A stretch of DNA of 64,000 nucleotides from Acinetobacter kookii (GTDB taxonomy: Bacteria > Pseudomonadota > Gammaproteobacteria > Pseudomonadales > Moraxellaceae), in the NCBI RefSeq assembly GCF_900096895.1, contig NZ_FMYO01000008.1:62001-126000 (forward strand). Reading direction: 5' to 3'. Below the pieces are notes generated by a model. The model worked only from the letters and a program-made list of their open reading frames with translations, made no database searches and was not told where the DNA came from. This document shows, piece by piece, positions 20,947 through 31,551 of this stretch. The position numbers and the translations under genes are program-made. Position 1 is the stretch's first letter; each line of letters starts with the position of its first letter.

Positions 20947-23475
20947 ATGAAAAAGCTATCACGTTCGGGCCATGTTCATCCATTTTTTTTGATCATAATT
21001 ATAGTTTTGGTCTCAATTCCTATGGGATTTTATGGCATGTATCTCTATATTGCCCCATCCCTACCTAAAATGACTACCTTAAAAAAGGCACCGTTATTAA
21101 AACCTTTACAAGTATATAGTGCTGATAATGAGCTGATTGCCGAGTATGGCGGGAAATTATCCGTTCCGGTGGAATACAAACAGATTCCCAAACCTTTTAT
21201 CTCTGCCTTTCTGGCGGCAGAAGATTCATCTTTTTTTGAACATAGCGGCATTAGCTTTAAAGGTTTAGGTCGTGCGGTGAGTGAAACCATCACCGGTTCA
21301 AACGTGCAAACCGGTGGGTCCACCATTACCATGCAGGTGGCAAAAAACTATTATTTAACGCCTGAACGTACGCTAAAACGCAAACTGACTGAAATTTTCC
21401 TGGCACGTAAAATTGAACAGAACCTGACCAAGGAAGAAATTCTCACCTTATATGTGAATAAAATCTTCTTGGGTAAGAATGCTTACGGGATTGCTGCAGC
21501 TGCAAAAATTTACTACAACAAAAATCTGGATCAGCTCAGTATTGCTCAAATGGCCATGATTGCAGGCCTGCCCAAGGCACCTTCAAAATACAACCCAGTG
21601 GTTAACCCTACCCGTGCCTTAGAACGCCGCAACTGGATTCTGGGTCGCATGCTGCAGTTGGGTTATATCAATCAGGCTCAGTATAAGCAGGCCATTGCTG
21701 AACCGGTTAATCTCGATATGCCAGACCGTGGCATCAATAATAAATATCCCTATGTCGGCGAAATGGTCCGTTCAGAATTGGTGGAAAAGTTTGGTGAACA
21801 AGCAATTGATTCTGGCTATAAAGTTTATACCACGATCAATAGCCAACGTCAGGCCTTCGCAGAACAGTCCGTACAGGAAGGCCTGGAAGCCTATGACCGC
21901 CGACATGGCTGGAGAGGTGCTGAAGCACATGACAAACCACTGAGCGATTTCACCCCTTATGCAAATACCTATCCTGCCAAGGTGATTAAAGTCGAGAAAA
22001 ACACTTTTGAAGCCTTGATGCAGGATGGCTCTACCGTGACTGTACCCTGGTCAGGCATGTCCTGGGCATCTCCTTACAGAAATGCCAACAGCGTTGGCCC
22101 TGCTCCACGCACTGCTTCACAAATCGTGAAAGTAAAAGATATTATCCGATTACGCCCGAACGACAATAAAACCTCTTGGGCACTGGTACAGATTCCTAAA
22201 GTTCAAGGCCAGCTGATTGCATTAAACCCCAACAATGGCGCAATTGAAGCGATTGTCGGTGGATATAATTTTTATCAGTCCAAATTTAACCGTGCTCTAC
22301 AAGGCTGGCGCCAACCGGGTTCCACCATCAAACCCTTTGTCTATGCCTTGGCACTTGAGCGCGGCATGACCCCCTACAGCATGGTCAATGACAGCCCGAT
22401 CACGATTGGCAAATGGTCACCGAAAAATTCCGATGGCCGTTATCTGGGCATGATTCCTTTACGTCGTGCCTTGTATTTATCACGAAATACGGTATCGGTT
22501 CGCCTGCTGCAAACGGTGGGCATTGAACGTACCCGACAATTACTGATGGATTTCGGTTTGCATGAAAATCAGATCCCGCGAAATTACACGATTGCCTTAG
22601 GTACACCTCAAGTTCTTCCGATCCAGATGGCGACAGGCTATGCCACTTTCGCCAATGGCGGTTACCGCATTCAGCCGCATTTTATTGACCGTATTGAAGA
22701 TGCCTATGGCAAAGTGATTTACCAAAGCAATCCGGACTATGCCTGCATTTCCTGCATCAATCAAAATGATGAAGAAACGGTATCTGCAGAACCGGTTACC
22801 CCGGATGATGAAGTGATTCACGTCACCAATCAGATGCTGCCAGAGGAAAAAGAACTGGCTCAGCTTGAACTGGATGAAGCAAAAAGCCAGTACCGCCAGG
22901 CACAGCGTGTCTTAAAATCAAGCTCTGCTTATGACATGGCCAATATTTTACGTGATGTGATTCAACATGGTACCGGACGTGCCGCACTCAGAATTGGCCG
23001 TGATGATATTGGCGGTAAAACCGGGACCACCAATGATGCTAAGGATGCCTGGTTTGCAGGCTTTAATGGCAAACTGGTGACGGTTGCCTGGGTCGGTTTT
23101 GACCAGCCAACCACGCTGGGTCGGCGTGAATATGGGGGTGTTGCCGCACTGCCAATCTGGACCAACTTTATGGGCAATGCCTTAAAAGGTACACCGGCAG
23201 CCTGGGTACGTCTCGACAAAAATGCCAAAGCCCCGGCCAATCGTAATCAGACGATTACTGTAGGCGAACCAGTCCAGACAGATCGTTCCTCTCCGCCTTT
23301 GGCTCGTCCATTGTATCGTCCGGCACCCGTGGCTCCAGTGCGGGCACCGGAACGCGACTTTGACGATCTTCCGGGAGAAGAAATCCTGGTTCCGGAAAAT
23401 GCCAACCCGCCAGATATGCAAAAACAAAACAACAAGCCGGATGCCTTGGATAATCTGATTGATGTATTTGAATAA
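20947..23475 (+). CDS. mrcA: Bifunctional penicillin-binding protein 1A
   Basis: Class A PBP that polymerises glycan chains and crosslinks peptides. 842 residues: cytoplasmic tail, membrane anchor at about 12-34, GT51 transglycosylase with catalytic Glu92 in AAEDSSFFEHSG and GGSTITMQVAKN, an OB-like insertion, and transpeptidase with SxxK Ser459 (PGSTIKPF), SRN, and KTG at Lys691 (GGKTGTTND). The Pro-rich C-terminus is typical of Acinetobacter/Pseudomonas PBP1a. Divergent from pilM, as in many gammaproteobacteria. A weak ribosome-binding site precedes the ATG. Confidence 0.97.
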   Translation: MKKLSRSGHVHPFFLIIIIVLVSIPMGFYGMYLYIAPSLPKMTTLKKAPLLKPLQVYSADNELIAEYGGKLSVPVEYKQIPKPFISAFLAAEDSSFFEHSGISFKGLGRAVSETITGSNVQTGGSTITMQVAKNYYLTPERTLKRKLTEIFLARKIEQNLTKEEILTLYVNKIFLGKNAYGIAAAAKIYYNKNLDQLSIAQMAMIAGLPKAPSKYNPVVNPTRALERRNWILGRMLQLGYINQAQYKQAIAEPVNLDMPDRGINNKYPYVGEMVRSELVEKFGEQAIDSGYKVYTTINSQRQAFAEQSVQEGLEAYDRRHGWRGAEAHDKPLSDFTPYANTYPAKVIKVEKNTFEALMQDGSTVTVPWSGMSWASPYRNANSVGPAPRTASQIVKVKDIIRLRPNDNKTSWALVQIPKVQGQLIALNPNNGAIEAIVGGYNFYQSKFNRALQGWRQPGSTIKPFVYALALERGMTPYSMVNDSPITIGKWSPKNSDGRYLGMIPLRRALYLSRNTVSVRLLQTVGIERTRQLLMDFGLHENQIPRNYTIALGTPQVLPIQMATGYATFANGGYRIQPHFIDRIEDAYGKVIYQSNPDYACISCINQNDEETVSAEPVTPDDEVIHVTNQMLPEEKELAQLELDEAKSQYRQAQRVLKSSSAYDMANILRDVIQHGTGRAALRIGRDDIGGKTGTTNDAKDAWFAGFNGKLVTVAWVGFDQPTTLGRREYGGVAALPIWTNFMGNALKGTPAAWVRLDKNAKAPANRNQTITVGEPVQTDRSSPPLARPLYRPAPVAPVRAPERDFDDLPGEEILVPENANPPDMQKQNNKPDALDNLIDVFE

Positions 23476-23480
23476 CACAA

Positions 23481-23509
23481 TAAAAAGCCCTCAATTGAGG
23501 GCTTTTTAT
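23481..23509. terminator. Bidirectional terminator between mrcA and rlmA
   Basis: AAAAAGCCCTCAATTGAGGGCTTTTT, a perfect palindromic stem with A and T runs, serving the convergent genes on both sides. Confidence 0.9.
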
Positions 23510-23520
23510 TGCACTTACTT

Positions 23521-24327
23521 TTAAGCTTTCTTTTTAAATAGATAAATCTGGAATTGGGCTTTTAACTCAAACTGGTCTTTCTGTTCCAGAGCCTGACGAC
23601 GTTCTGGCTTGGCTTTATAAGCATAAGGCGTCATGGCAATCAAATGCTTTAAATCAGCCTGTTGCAAGGTAAATGGCGCATCCACCACTCTCTCTTCTAC
23701 CAGTTCAAAAGCATCTTCCAGCTGGGCGACAAATTTATACGGTTCATGCGGATTCACCTCTTCAAAAAGTGCCTCACGCATGGCATATAAATGCTCTGTT
23801 GCAGGCGTGACCACCATCAAATAGGCATGCGGTTTCAGTACCCGTAATATTTCCTGTTTGGGAATGGGGCTAAACAGACTGGTACATAAATCAATTGACG
23901 CATCCAGTACCGGCAAGGTGGCTCCGGTTCCTACTACCCAGGTCATATTTTTATTGAGCTTAGCCGCAACCTGTACGGCATTTTTTGCAATATCCACGCC
24001 AACACATTGCAGCACTTCTGCCTGCATGGCATTGGTGTAATAGCCTTCGCCACAGCCAATATCCAGCAAATTTTCAACGCGCAATTCACGAATTTTTTCA
24101 ACCACTGCATGTTGCAAAGGCGCATAAAAACCGCCACTTAAAAATGCACGGCGCGCCTGTACCGATTCAGGCGTATCGCCCGGATTCTTGCTGTGCTTGT
24201 GTTGTACTACATGCAGGTTCACATAGCCCTGTTTGGCCACGTCATAACTGTGGTTATTGACACAGTGCCATGTTTTTCCGGTCAGTTGCAATGCTTCATG
24301 ACAGACAGGACACATCAGCAGATTCAT
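23521..24327 (-). CDS. rlmA: 23S rRNA guanine-745 N1-methyltransferase (RlmA-type)
   Basis: A SAM-dependent rRNA methyltransferase of 268 residues. The N-terminal zinc finger is made by CPVC, HCVNNHSYD, followed by the invariant AKQGYVNL and the linker HSKNPGDTPES. The Rossmann core begins with LLDIGCGEGYYTN (about 93) and FSPIPKQEILRVLKPHAYL. All features of RlmA are present. It lies downstream of the murE-murF-mraY genes behind a terminator, so it is probably transcribed on its own. Confidence 0.88.
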   Translation of the reverse strand: MNLLMCPVCHEALQLTGKTWHCVNNHSYDVAKQGYVNLHVVQHKHSKNPGDTPESVQARRAFLSGGFYAPLQHAVVEKIRELRVENLLDIGCGEGYYTNAMQAEVLQCVGVDIAKNAVQVAAKLNKNMTWVVGTGATLPVLDASIDLCTSLFSPIPKQEILRVLKPHAYLMVVTPATEHLYAMREALFEEVNPHEPYKFVAQLEDAFELVEERVVDAPFTLQQADLKHLIAMTPYAYKAKPERRQALEQKDQFELKAQFQIYLFKKKA

Positions 24328-24357
24328 ATTTTTCTCCAGTGCCTGAAATCAGGCGAT

Positions 24358-24400
24358 AAAAAAAGCCGGCAGATGTGGGAGCAAATGCCGGCTTTTTTTC
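24358..24400 (-). terminator. Terminator after mraY
   Basis: GCCGGCA / TGCCGGC stem with a 14-base loop, flanked by A and T runs. It ends the dcw transcript before rlmA. Confidence 0.8.
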
Positions 24401-24410
24401 GAATATTTGC

Positions 24411-25529
24411 TTAACGCAATTTTAAGGTCATTAAGCCTAAAACTACCAGCATAATCGTAATAATCCAGAAACGAATCACCACCTGGGTTTCACGCCAGCC
24501 TTTTTTCTCGTAATGATGATGTAGCGGCGCCATAAGGAAGACACGCTTGTTACGCATACGCAGGGAACCAATTTGCAGGAACACTGAAATGGCTTCTACC
24601 ACAAATACCCCGCCCATAATCGCAAATACGATTTCCTGACGAACCATCACTGCAATGGTACCCAGCATTGCGCCTAAGGATAAAGCCCCGACATCGCCCA
24701 TGAATACTTGTGCGGGATGCGCGTTATACCAAAGAAAGGCCAAACCGGCACCAATCATGGCGGCACAGATCACCACCAGTTCAGAGGAATATTTGACATA
24801 AGGAATATGCAGATAATTGGCAAAACGGACATCTCCGGCCAGATAAGCAAATACGCCCAAACCTGCAGCAACCAGCACAATCGGCATGATTGCCAGACCA
24901 TCCAGACCATCGGTCAGGTTCACCGCATTGGATGCCCCGTTAATCACCAGATAGGTAAAGATAATAAAACCAATCCCTAAAGGAATAGCGGATAATGGAA
25001 TGGTCAGGTTTTTAAAGAAGGGAATCAGCAGGTCTAGCATGTTGCTGGTGTGCACAGGATTGGCCTGCTGGGTCGCAATCACATACAGGGCAATACCGGC
25101 ACCCAAAGAAGCAACCGAAGTCCAGAAGAATTTTTTCCGTGCAGGCAGACCGGCATTGTCTTTATAGCGTACCTTGATCCAGTCATCCGCCCAGCCGACG
25201 GCACCAAAAATCACCATCACGCCCAATACAATCCAGACATAAGGATTGGATAAATCGGCCCACAACAGGGTGGAAATACCAATCGACAGCAGGACCAGAA
25301 TCCCGCCCATGGTCGGGGTTCCCATTTTTTTGGCATGATTTTCAGGAGCAAAAGAACTCACTGCCTGTCCGTATTTTAAAGCCTGGAGCTTACGGATCAT
25401 CACCGGACCCAAAACCAGTCCAATGGTCAATGCGGTTAAAACACTGAGCAGCGCACGTAATGTTAAATAACGGATCACGCCGAACGAGCTATGATAGCCG
25501 GCCAGGTGTTCAAATAACCATAACAGCAT
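24411..25529 (-). CDS. mraY: Phospho-N-acetylmuramoyl-pentapeptide transferase
   Basis: Makes lipid I by transferring phospho-MurNAc-pentapeptide to undecaprenyl phosphate. The 372-residue inner-membrane protein has about ten membrane segments and the catalytic motifs [19 protein letters not shown] and [13 protein letters not shown]. The start overlaps the murF stop by one base (TAATG). Last gene of the local dcw cluster; the usual next genes (murD, ftsW, murG) are missing here. Confidence 0.97.
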   Translation of the reverse strand: MLLWLFEHLAGYHSSFGVIRYLTLRALLSVLTALTIGLVLGPVMIRKLQALKYGQAVSSFAPENHAKKMGTPTMGGILVLLSIGISTLLWADLSNPYVWIVLGVMVIFGAVGWADDWIKVRYKDNAGLPARKKFFWTSVASLGAGIALYVIATQQANPVHTSNMLDLLIPFFKNLTIPLSAIPLGIGFIIFTYLVINGASNAVNLTDGLDGLAIMPIVLVAAGLGVFAYLAGDVRFANYLHIPYVKYSSELVVICAAMIGAGLAFLWYNAHPAQVFMGDVGALSLGAMLGTIAVMVRQEIVFAIMGGVFVVEAISVFLQIGSLRMRNKRVFLMAPLHHHYEKKGWRETQVVIRFWIITIMLVVLGLMTLKLR

Positions 25530-26938
25530 TAAAGTTTCTCCATCAAATCAGCCATCAATGTTTCCATGTGGGTATAGCGAGAACCTTTAAACAGGAAACT
25601 CATGGATTGAGGTTGATGTGTTTCAATTAAACCAAGTAGAAAAGGAAGGGCTTGTGCCTGGGTCAGGAAGGCCTGCAGTTTTTTGCCATACTGGGTGCTG
25701 CGAGCCCCTTCTTGGGTAGCCGGAGCGAATTCCCCCACGGCAACCACAAAATGAACTCCCGGTACCGAAACCAGATCACGGCCCAGCATATAGTGTTGCT
25801 GTGCAGCACTTGCACCCAATTCGCCAATATCGCCAATCACCATCACTTTGACGCCTTCCTGCTGTGCCAGCACTTCGGCTGCAGCGCGCATGGACGTCGG
25901 ATTGGCATTGTAAGTATCGTCAATAAACAGATGTTTCGCGGTATGAATGAAGTTCAGACGGCCTTTGGCACCTTTCGCCTGCTCCAGACCTGTCACAATA
26001 TCATCCAGCGCAACACCGATCGCGAGCGCAAAAGCAGCTGCCGCCGTGGCATTCTGCACATTGTGTTCACCGGCAAATGGCAGGTTGATCTGGCGCACAC
26101 CTTGAGGGGTATTTAAAGTAAAGCGGGAAGATTGGGCATGCAACTCGATCTCTGTGGCAAAAACATCTCCGCCCTGTCCGAAACTCAAGACTTTTTCAGT
26201 CTGTACGGCCTGACGGATGGATTCGGCAAAATCATCGGCAGCGGGAACGATTGAAGTGCCTGTTTTGGCAATATGACCATAAATTTCCGATTTGGCACGG
26301 CAAATACCATCGCGTCCGCCAAACTCACCCAAATGTGCAGTACCAATATTGATAATCCCGGCCACATGCGGTTGAACCAGATTGGAGGTGTAATCAATCT
26401 CACCCTGATGGCTTGCGCCAAGCTCCATCACCGCATATTGATGTTCAGCACGCAGCTCGAGCAACATCATCGGTACACCTAAATCGTTATTCAGGTTACC
26501 ACGGGTAATTAAGGTCGGTGCCAAACGAGATAGAATACTGCCCAGCATTTCCTTGGTAGTGGTTTTACCACTACTGCCGGTTAGCGCAATCACTTTCAAT
26601 TGTGAATTTTGTGCACGGCGATAAGCCCCAAGATGTCCCAATGCCAGACGGGTATCAGCAACCACAAGCTGGCAGATATCAGCATCTACCGGATGGCTGA
26701 CAATTGTGATTTCACAGCCCTTACCTGCCACTTGGGCAACAAAGTCATGCGCATCAAAACGTTCACCTTGCAGGGCAAGAAATGCATCGCCTTTTTCCGC
26801 AAAGCGTGAATCGGTCAAAATCCGTTTGATTGCGCCTTGAGGCACTTTCTCATTCAACCAGTAACCCTGGGTGGCTTCAGCCAGTTGTGCTGCTGTCCAC
26901 GGTTCCAAAGGCACTGTACTGGTAGTTGATGTATGCAT
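25529..26938 (-). CDS. murF: UDP-N-acetylmuramoyl-tripeptide--D-alanyl-D-alanine ligase
   Basis: Cytoplasmic ATP-dependent ligase that adds D-Ala-D-Ala to UDP-MurNAc-tripeptide. 469 residues with the three Mur ligase domains. P-loop [11 protein letters not shown] at about 118, [10 protein letters not shown] and the central TAHLGEFGG motif, then [11 protein letters not shown] (about 315) at the domain interface. Located nine bases after murE and overlapping mraY. Confidence 0.97.
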   Translation of the reverse strand: MHTSTTSTVPLEPWTAAQLAEATQGYWLNEKVPQGAIKRILTDSRFAEKGDAFLALQGERFDAHDFVAQVAGKGCEITIVSHPVDADICQLVVADTRLALGHLGAYRRAQNSQLKVIALTGSSGKTTTKEMLGSILSRLAPTLITRGNLNNDLGVPMMLLELRAEHQYAVMELGASHQGEIDYTSNLVQPHVAGIINIGTAHLGEFGGRDGICRAKSEIYGHIAKTGTSIVPAADDFAESIRQAVQTEKVLSFGQGGDVFATEIELHAQSSRFTLNTPQGVRQINLPFAGEHNVQNATAAAAFALAIGVALDDIVTGLEQAKGAKGRLNFIHTAKHLFIDDTYNANPTSMRAAAEVLAQQEGVKVMVIGDIGELGASAAQQHYMLGRDLVSVPGVHFVVAVGEFAPATQEGARSTQYGKKLQAFLTQAQALPFLLGLIETHQPQSMSFLFKGSRYTHMETLMADLMEKL

Positions 26939-26947
26939 GATGGTTTC

Positions 26948-28444
26948 CTATTGTGCAGGATAAGCTGAATCTGGGGTGTGGTGTTGTGCATCAATGGCTG
27001 CCTGTACTTCAACCACATCATCAAACCAATGACGTACGCCATCAATTTCCTGATAGTTTTCATGCCCCTTTCCGGCAATAACCACAATGTCACCTGCCTG
27101 AGCCTGCTTCACTGCAAATTTAATCGCTTCACGGCGGTCATGAATTTCATGCACTCGATGCGCTGAAAAATCAATGCCGGCTTTCATGTCGGCAAAAATC
27201 TGTTCCGGGTCTTCGGTACGCGGATTGTCAGAAGTGATCAGCGCAACATCGGCATGATCCAGAGCAGCTTGGGTCATTAGCGGACGCTTGCCCCGGTCAC
27301 GGTCGCCACCACAACCAAAGACTGCCCATAAATTTTTCGCTACATGGCGTTTTAAGGTGGTCAGTACCTGAATCAGGGCATCTGGCGTATGGGCATAATC
27401 GACCACAAACAGACGCTCGCCATCACGGATTACCTGCATACGACCCGGCGCACCTTGCAGCTTCGGTGCCACAGCAATCAAATCGGTCAGCTTGAAACCT
27501 GCCTGCTGTGCAGCAATCAGGCTCGCCACAAGATTTTCCACGTTAAAATGCCCCAGTAACGGGCTATTTACGTCAAATTCACCATCCGCGGTGACCAGTT
27601 TAAAGCATGCACCGGTTAAACTATATTGAATATTTTCAACCCGATAGTCAGCTGCTTGGGTGATTGAATAAGTGAAAATTTTCGGTCGGGCCGGATTTGA
27701 TTGCGCAGCCTCAATCATGACCTGCGCATGCTCATCATCAATATTGATAATGGCCACTTTCAAGCTGGAAAACTTGAATAATCGCGACTTGGCTTCAGCA
27801 TAGGCTTCAAGCGTGCCGTGATAATCCAGATGATCGCGACTCAAGTTACTATACGCCGCAATTTCAATATCGCAGCCATTCAAACGGCCCTGTTCCAGAC
27901 CATGCGAGCTGGCTTCAATCGCTGCAAATTCAGCACCGGCCTGCGCATAGCCATGCAAGGCATTTTGCAGCTGCAAGGCATCCAGCGTGGTATGCGTAGA
28001 GGCTTCAAGATTCGGCAAAATACCGTTCCCGGTGGTTCCCATCACGGCACATTGCTTACCTTGCAACATCAACAGTTCAGCAATTAAACGCGAGATGGTG
28101 GTTTTACCGTTGGTTCCTGTCACGGCAATAATGCGCGCAGCATTTACAGCTTGGGTTGCCTGTAAATATTGCTTTTGCCACTGTCCCATTAAATGACGGA
28201 CATTCGGTACTACTATACTATTTTCCAGACCCAAATCCGTTTCGCTGACCACAACCAAGGCACCACGCGCCAAAGCTGACTGTGCAAACTGCAAGGTTTT
28301 TTCAGGCTGGGAAAAACTAGTCAGGGCAATAAAAATTTGCCCTGGGTCAACTTTACGACTATCTAAACTAAAGCCAGCGAATGGCTTGCTCATCCATCCA
28401 GTGGTTTTCTCAGTGCTGTAGAGATCTTGAAATGTAATCGACAT
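26948..28444 (-). CDS. murE: UDP-N-acetylmuramoyl-tripeptide synthetase (meso-DAP)
   Basis: Adds meso-diaminopimelate to UDP-MurNAc-L-Ala-D-Glu. 498 residues: N-terminal uridine-binding domain with SRKVDPGQIFIA, P-loop GTNGKTTISRL at about 112, EASSHGLEQGRL, and the C-terminal DNPRTEDP motif, whose Arg recognises meso-DAP and distinguishes it from lysine-adding MurE. Eleven bases before it lies ftsI. Confidence 0.97.
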   Translation of the reverse strand: MSITFQDLYSTEKTTGWMSKPFAGFSLDSRKVDPGQIFIALTSFSQPEKTLQFAQSALARGALVVVSETDLGLENSIVVPNVRHLMGQWQKQYLQATQAVNAARIIAVTGTNGKTTISRLIAELLMLQGKQCAVMGTTGNGILPNLEASTHTTLDALQLQNALHGYAQAGAEFAAIEASSHGLEQGRLNGCDIEIAAYSNLSRDHLDYHGTLEAYAEAKSRLFKFSSLKVAIINIDDEHAQVMIEAAQSNPARPKIFTYSITQAADYRVENIQYSLTGACFKLVTADGEFDVNSPLLGHFNVENLVASLIAAQQAGFKLTDLIAVAPKLQGAPGRMQVIRDGERLFVVDYAHTPDALIQVLTTLKRHVAKNLWAVFGCGGDRDRGKRPLMTQAALDHADVALITSDNPRTEDPEQIFADMKAGIDFSAHRVHEIHDRREAIKFAVKQAQAGDIVVIAGKGHENYQEIDGVRHWFDDVVEVQAAIDAQHHTPDSAYPAQ

Positions 28445-28454
28445 TCATCACCTG

Positions 28455-30281
28455 TTACTGGATTTTGGGAGTATCTAAAGGTTTATCTAAAGGCACGTTC
28501 ATCAAACGTAAGGATTCCTGCATCACACGTGCAAATACCGGCGCTGCCACCAGACCGCCGTAATATTGTCCTTTCGGATTTTCTACCACAACGACCATCG
28601 CCAGGCGCGGATCACTGACCGGTGCCATGCCGGCAAACAGCGCACGGTATTCACTGTCTGAATACCCCTTGCGGTCTGCACGTAACTTATGCGCGGTACC
28701 GGTCTTACCTGCGACACGATAACCTGGAATATTCGCCTGCTGTGCCGTACCACCCGGCAATGTCACCGCTTCCATCATCAACAAAACCTGTTCGGCAATT
28801 TTTGCATCGACAATTTGCTCACCCTTCGGTGGCTGATCCAGCTTGTACAAGCTTAAAGGCATCTTCACGCCTTTATTGGCAATCATGGCATAAGCATCGG
28901 CAATTTGTAGTACGGTCGCATTCAGGCCATAACCATAGGCCATGGTGCCCACTTCCGAGACATTCCATTTGCTTGGCGGCAAAATCAGGCCCGCACTTTC
29001 ACCCGGGAATTTCACCGCAGAACGCTGCCCCATGCCCACACGTTTATAGAAAGTCGGCAGGGTGGCATAAGGCAGTGACAAGGCAATTTTTGCCACCCCA
29101 ACGTTGGATGATTTCTGGATGATGCCGCCCAGAGTCAGTGCGCCATAGTTATGCGTATCCCGAATGGTATGATTACCAATGCGCATACTGCCCGGTGATG
29201 TATTCACGATAGAGTTTGCGGTATATTTGCCACTTTCCAGCGCCATTGCCACCGTTAGCGGTTTCATGGTCGAACCCGGCTCAAATGAGTCCACTGCACC
29301 GCGGTTACGCATAGCGTCTTTATTGGCTAAACTTTTTTTGTCGTTGGGGTTATAAGACGGCCAGCTGGTCATGGCCAGAATCTCACCGGTTTTGACATCC
29401 ACAGCAATGGCTGTAGCAGAACGCGCATTATTCGCCACACCAGCAGCGGTCAATTCACGGTACAGAATATATTGCAGCCGTGAATCAATACTTAAGGTAA
29501 TATTTTCCCCGGCTTCAACTTCCTTGATAATTTCAGGGTCTTTAAAACGGTTGCCCTTTTTATCCCGCACAATCTGCTGTTCGCCATCATGACCAGACAA
29601 AGCCTTATTCAGCTGCATCTCCAGACCTTCAATCCCTACGCCTTCACTGTTGGTCAAACCAATAATCTGGGCATTCGGCTGCGGCTGCGGATAATAACGC
29701 TTATAGTTCTTTTCGGTATAAACGCCCTGGAATTCACGTTTGGCAATCAGCTCCGCTTGCTGGGGTGGAATTTCTTTTTGCAGGACCAGATAACGTGAAC
29801 GCGGACGCTCATTCATTTTCTTTTTCAGCTCGGCACGATCCATGCCCACCGCATCGGCAAGTTCATCCAGATTCAGGTTTTTATCCGGTAACTGACGTTT
29901 CAGTTTGCGGTTATGAGGATCTTTAGCCAGTTCGGCAGTAATCTCGTCAAACAGTTTTTTGGTTTCAAAATAGTCGCGCGGATCAATCACCACCTTCATG
30001 ACCGGCGTACTAATGGCCAAAGGCACCCCATGACGGTCATAAATGACACCACGCATCGCCTTGATTTTTTCAGTTCGCAAAATATTAGCATTGGCCTTGT
30101 TTTGCAAAAAGTCCTTATTGATCACCTGCACATAAAATGCACGACCGACCAAGGCCAGAAAGCACAGTAGAACCACGCCCCACATCAGATAAAAACGCCA
30201 CATATCTACGCTGAGGGCATTTTTCTCGGTAATCGGCTGCTGCTTTTTGCGTGTTGCCTGACTTGTTCTCTTATCCACCAT
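28455..30281 (-). CDS. ftsI: Peptidoglycan transpeptidase FtsI (PBP3)
   Basis: The division-specific class B PBP that crosslinks septal peptidoglycan. 608 residues: Lys-rich cytoplasmic tail, membrane anchor at about 29-50, pedestal/dimerisation domain, and transpeptidase domain with SxxK Ser337 (EPGSTMKPLTVAM), SSN (QKSSNVGVAKIA) and KTG (VAGKTGTAHKL). Full length. It follows ftsL by 14 bases. Confidence 0.97.
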   Translation of the reverse strand: MVDKRTSQATRKKQQPITEKNALSVDMWRFYLMWGVVLLCFLALVGRAFYVQVINKDFLQNKANANILRTEKIKAMRGVIYDRHGVPLAISTPVMKVVIDPRDYFETKKLFDEITAELAKDPHNRKLKRQLPDKNLNLDELADAVGMDRAELKKKMNERPRSRYLVLQKEIPPQQAELIAKREFQGVYTEKNYKRYYPQPQPNAQIIGLTNSEGVGIEGLEMQLNKALSGHDGEQQIVRDKKGNRFKDPEIIKEVEAGENITLSIDSRLQYILYRELTAAGVANNARSATAIAVDVKTGEILAMTSWPSYNPNDKKSLANKDAMRNRGAVDSFEPGSTMKPLTVAMALESGKYTANSIVNTSPGSMRIGNHTIRDTHNYGALTLGGIIQKSSNVGVAKIALSLPYATLPTFYKRVGMGQRSAVKFPGESAGLILPPSKWNVSEVGTMAYGYGLNATVLQIADAYAMIANKGVKMPLSLYKLDQPPKGEQIVDAKIAEQVLLMMEAVTLPGGTAQQANIPGYRVAGKTGTAHKLRADRKGYSDSEYRALFAGMAPVSDPRLAMVVVVENPKGQYYGGLVAAPVFARVMQESLRLMNVPLDKPLDTPKIQ

Positions 30282-30295
30282 AATTACAGCTAGCC

Positions 30296-30628
30296 TTATT
30301 TTTTATCGTCTGAAGTCATTGGTAAAGAAATTACAACCGTCTGTGCCGTAGGAGGTGAGTACATGCGCAATTGCGTGACCGCACGTGTGCCAATTTGCGC
30401 CGTCGCACCAAAGGTTTGTTGCTCAATCAGCAAACGCCCCCACTCTGCATTCAGATCATCCCTTTCCCGCATAAATGAACTTAATTCGCGATAATCATGA
30501 CGATATTCAAATACCTGGAATACCACCATGATTGCGCTAAGAAAGACCAGCAGCAGCAAAACGATATAGCTGATGAGTTTTTTCATCGGCTTTTTGTCGG
30601 TTTTCTTTTCAACAACTTCAGTTTTCAT
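30296..30628 (-). CDS. ftsL: Cell division protein FtsL
   Basis: A 110-residue bitopic divisome protein that works with FtsB and FtsQ. A Lys-rich cytoplasmic tail, one membrane helix at about 17-37 (LISYIVLLLLVFLSAIMVVF), and a periplasmic leucine-zipper-like helix containing LNAEWGRLLIEQQTF. Identification rests on size, topology and position between rsmH and ftsI. The ATG overlaps the rsmH stop (TAATG). Confidence 0.93.
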   Translation of the reverse strand: MKTEVVEKKTDKKPMKKLISYIVLLLLVFLSAIMVVFQVFEYRHDYRELSSFMRERDDLNAEWGRLLIEQQTFGATAQIGTRAVTQLRMYSPPTAQTVVISLPMTSDDKK

Positions 30629-31551
30629 TATTCGCCTTTTGAAGCTAAGCGCTCTGCAACTCTAAGCCATGCACTGCGAGAACGAGGGTTGGCTTTGACC
30701 TCTTCTTCACTGGCACGGACTCGGGAAATCTTCTTTAAACGACGGGTATCTTCCCGTTTTTGTGGCAATCCCCAACCGGTATCTTCCGCTAAAGTCGATT
30801 CTTTTTGAATAAATTGTTTAATCAGACGGTCTTCCAGTGAATGGAAACTGATGACCGCCAAACGTCCCTCGGGTTTTAAAACTTCCACAGCCTGTGGCAA
30901 GAAAGCTTCAATATCTTCTAATTCTTTATTAATGGCAATACGAATCGCCTGAAAAGTTCGGGTTGCAGCATGTTTATTTTTTTCCCATTTCGGATGGGCA
31001 ACTTTGACAATTTCAGCCAGTTGAGCCGTGGTTTCAATATAACCGGCTGCCTTAATGGCTTTGGCAATACGGCGGCTATAACGCTCTTCGCCATACTGGA
31101 AAATAATATTCGCCAGGGCTTCCTCTTCAATATCTACCAGCCACTCGGCTGCCGTTGGACCTTGCGAGTTATCCATGCGCATATCCAGCGGCCCATCCTT
31201 CATAAAACTAAAGCCACGTTCCGCCTGGTCCAGTTGTGGAGATGACACGCCTAAATCTGCCATCACCCCATCCACCTGGTCGATGCCCAGCGCTTCCAGT
31301 TCCTGTTTTAAATCGGCAAAGCTGGCATGAATAATCTTAAAGCGTGAATCTTCCTGTTCCAATACCGCCGCTGTTTGCAAAGCTTGCGGATCTTTATCAA
31401 AGGCATAAACACGGGCATTTTCATCTAACTTAGACAGTAATAAACGGGTATGACCGCCGCGACCAAAGGTCCCATCGACATAAATTCCTGTATTGCGGTC
31501 TGCCAACAAGGCATCAACAGTTTCGTGAAGTAATACAGAAATATGCGACAT
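30628..31551 (-). CDS. rsmH: 16S rRNA (cytosine-1402-N4)-methyltransferase
   Basis: A SAM-dependent enzyme modifying C1402 of the decoding centre. 307 residues with the signature HISVLLHETVDAL, the SAM-binding YVDGTFGRGGHT, DGVMADLGVSSPQLD, FSFMKDGPLDMRMD, and C-terminal VISFHSLEDR. First gene of the dcw cluster here. No mraZ lies upstream; 263 bases of non-coding sequence separate it from sbp. Confidence 0.97.
   Translation of the reverse strand: MSHISVLLHETVDALLADRNTGIYVDGTFGRGGHTRLLLSKLDENARVYAFDKDPQALQTAAVLEQEDSRFKIIHASFADLKQELEALGIDQVDGVMADLGVSSPQLDQAERGFSFMKDGPLDMRMDNSQGPTAAEWLVDIEEEALANIIFQYGEERYSRRIAKAIKAAGYIETTAQLAEIVKVAHPKWEKNKHAATRTFQAIRIAINKELEDIEAFLPQAVEVLKPEGRLAVISFHSLEDRLIKQFIQKESTLAEDTGWGLPQKREDTRRLKKISRVRASEEEVKANPRSRSAWLRVAERLASKGE

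Noticed and set aside
25652..26116. 154-codon plus-strand ORF opposite murF
   Set aside because: Antisense shadow, no start signals.
28622..29122. 166-codon plus-strand ORF opposite ftsI
   Set aside because: Antisense shadow of the transpeptidase domain.
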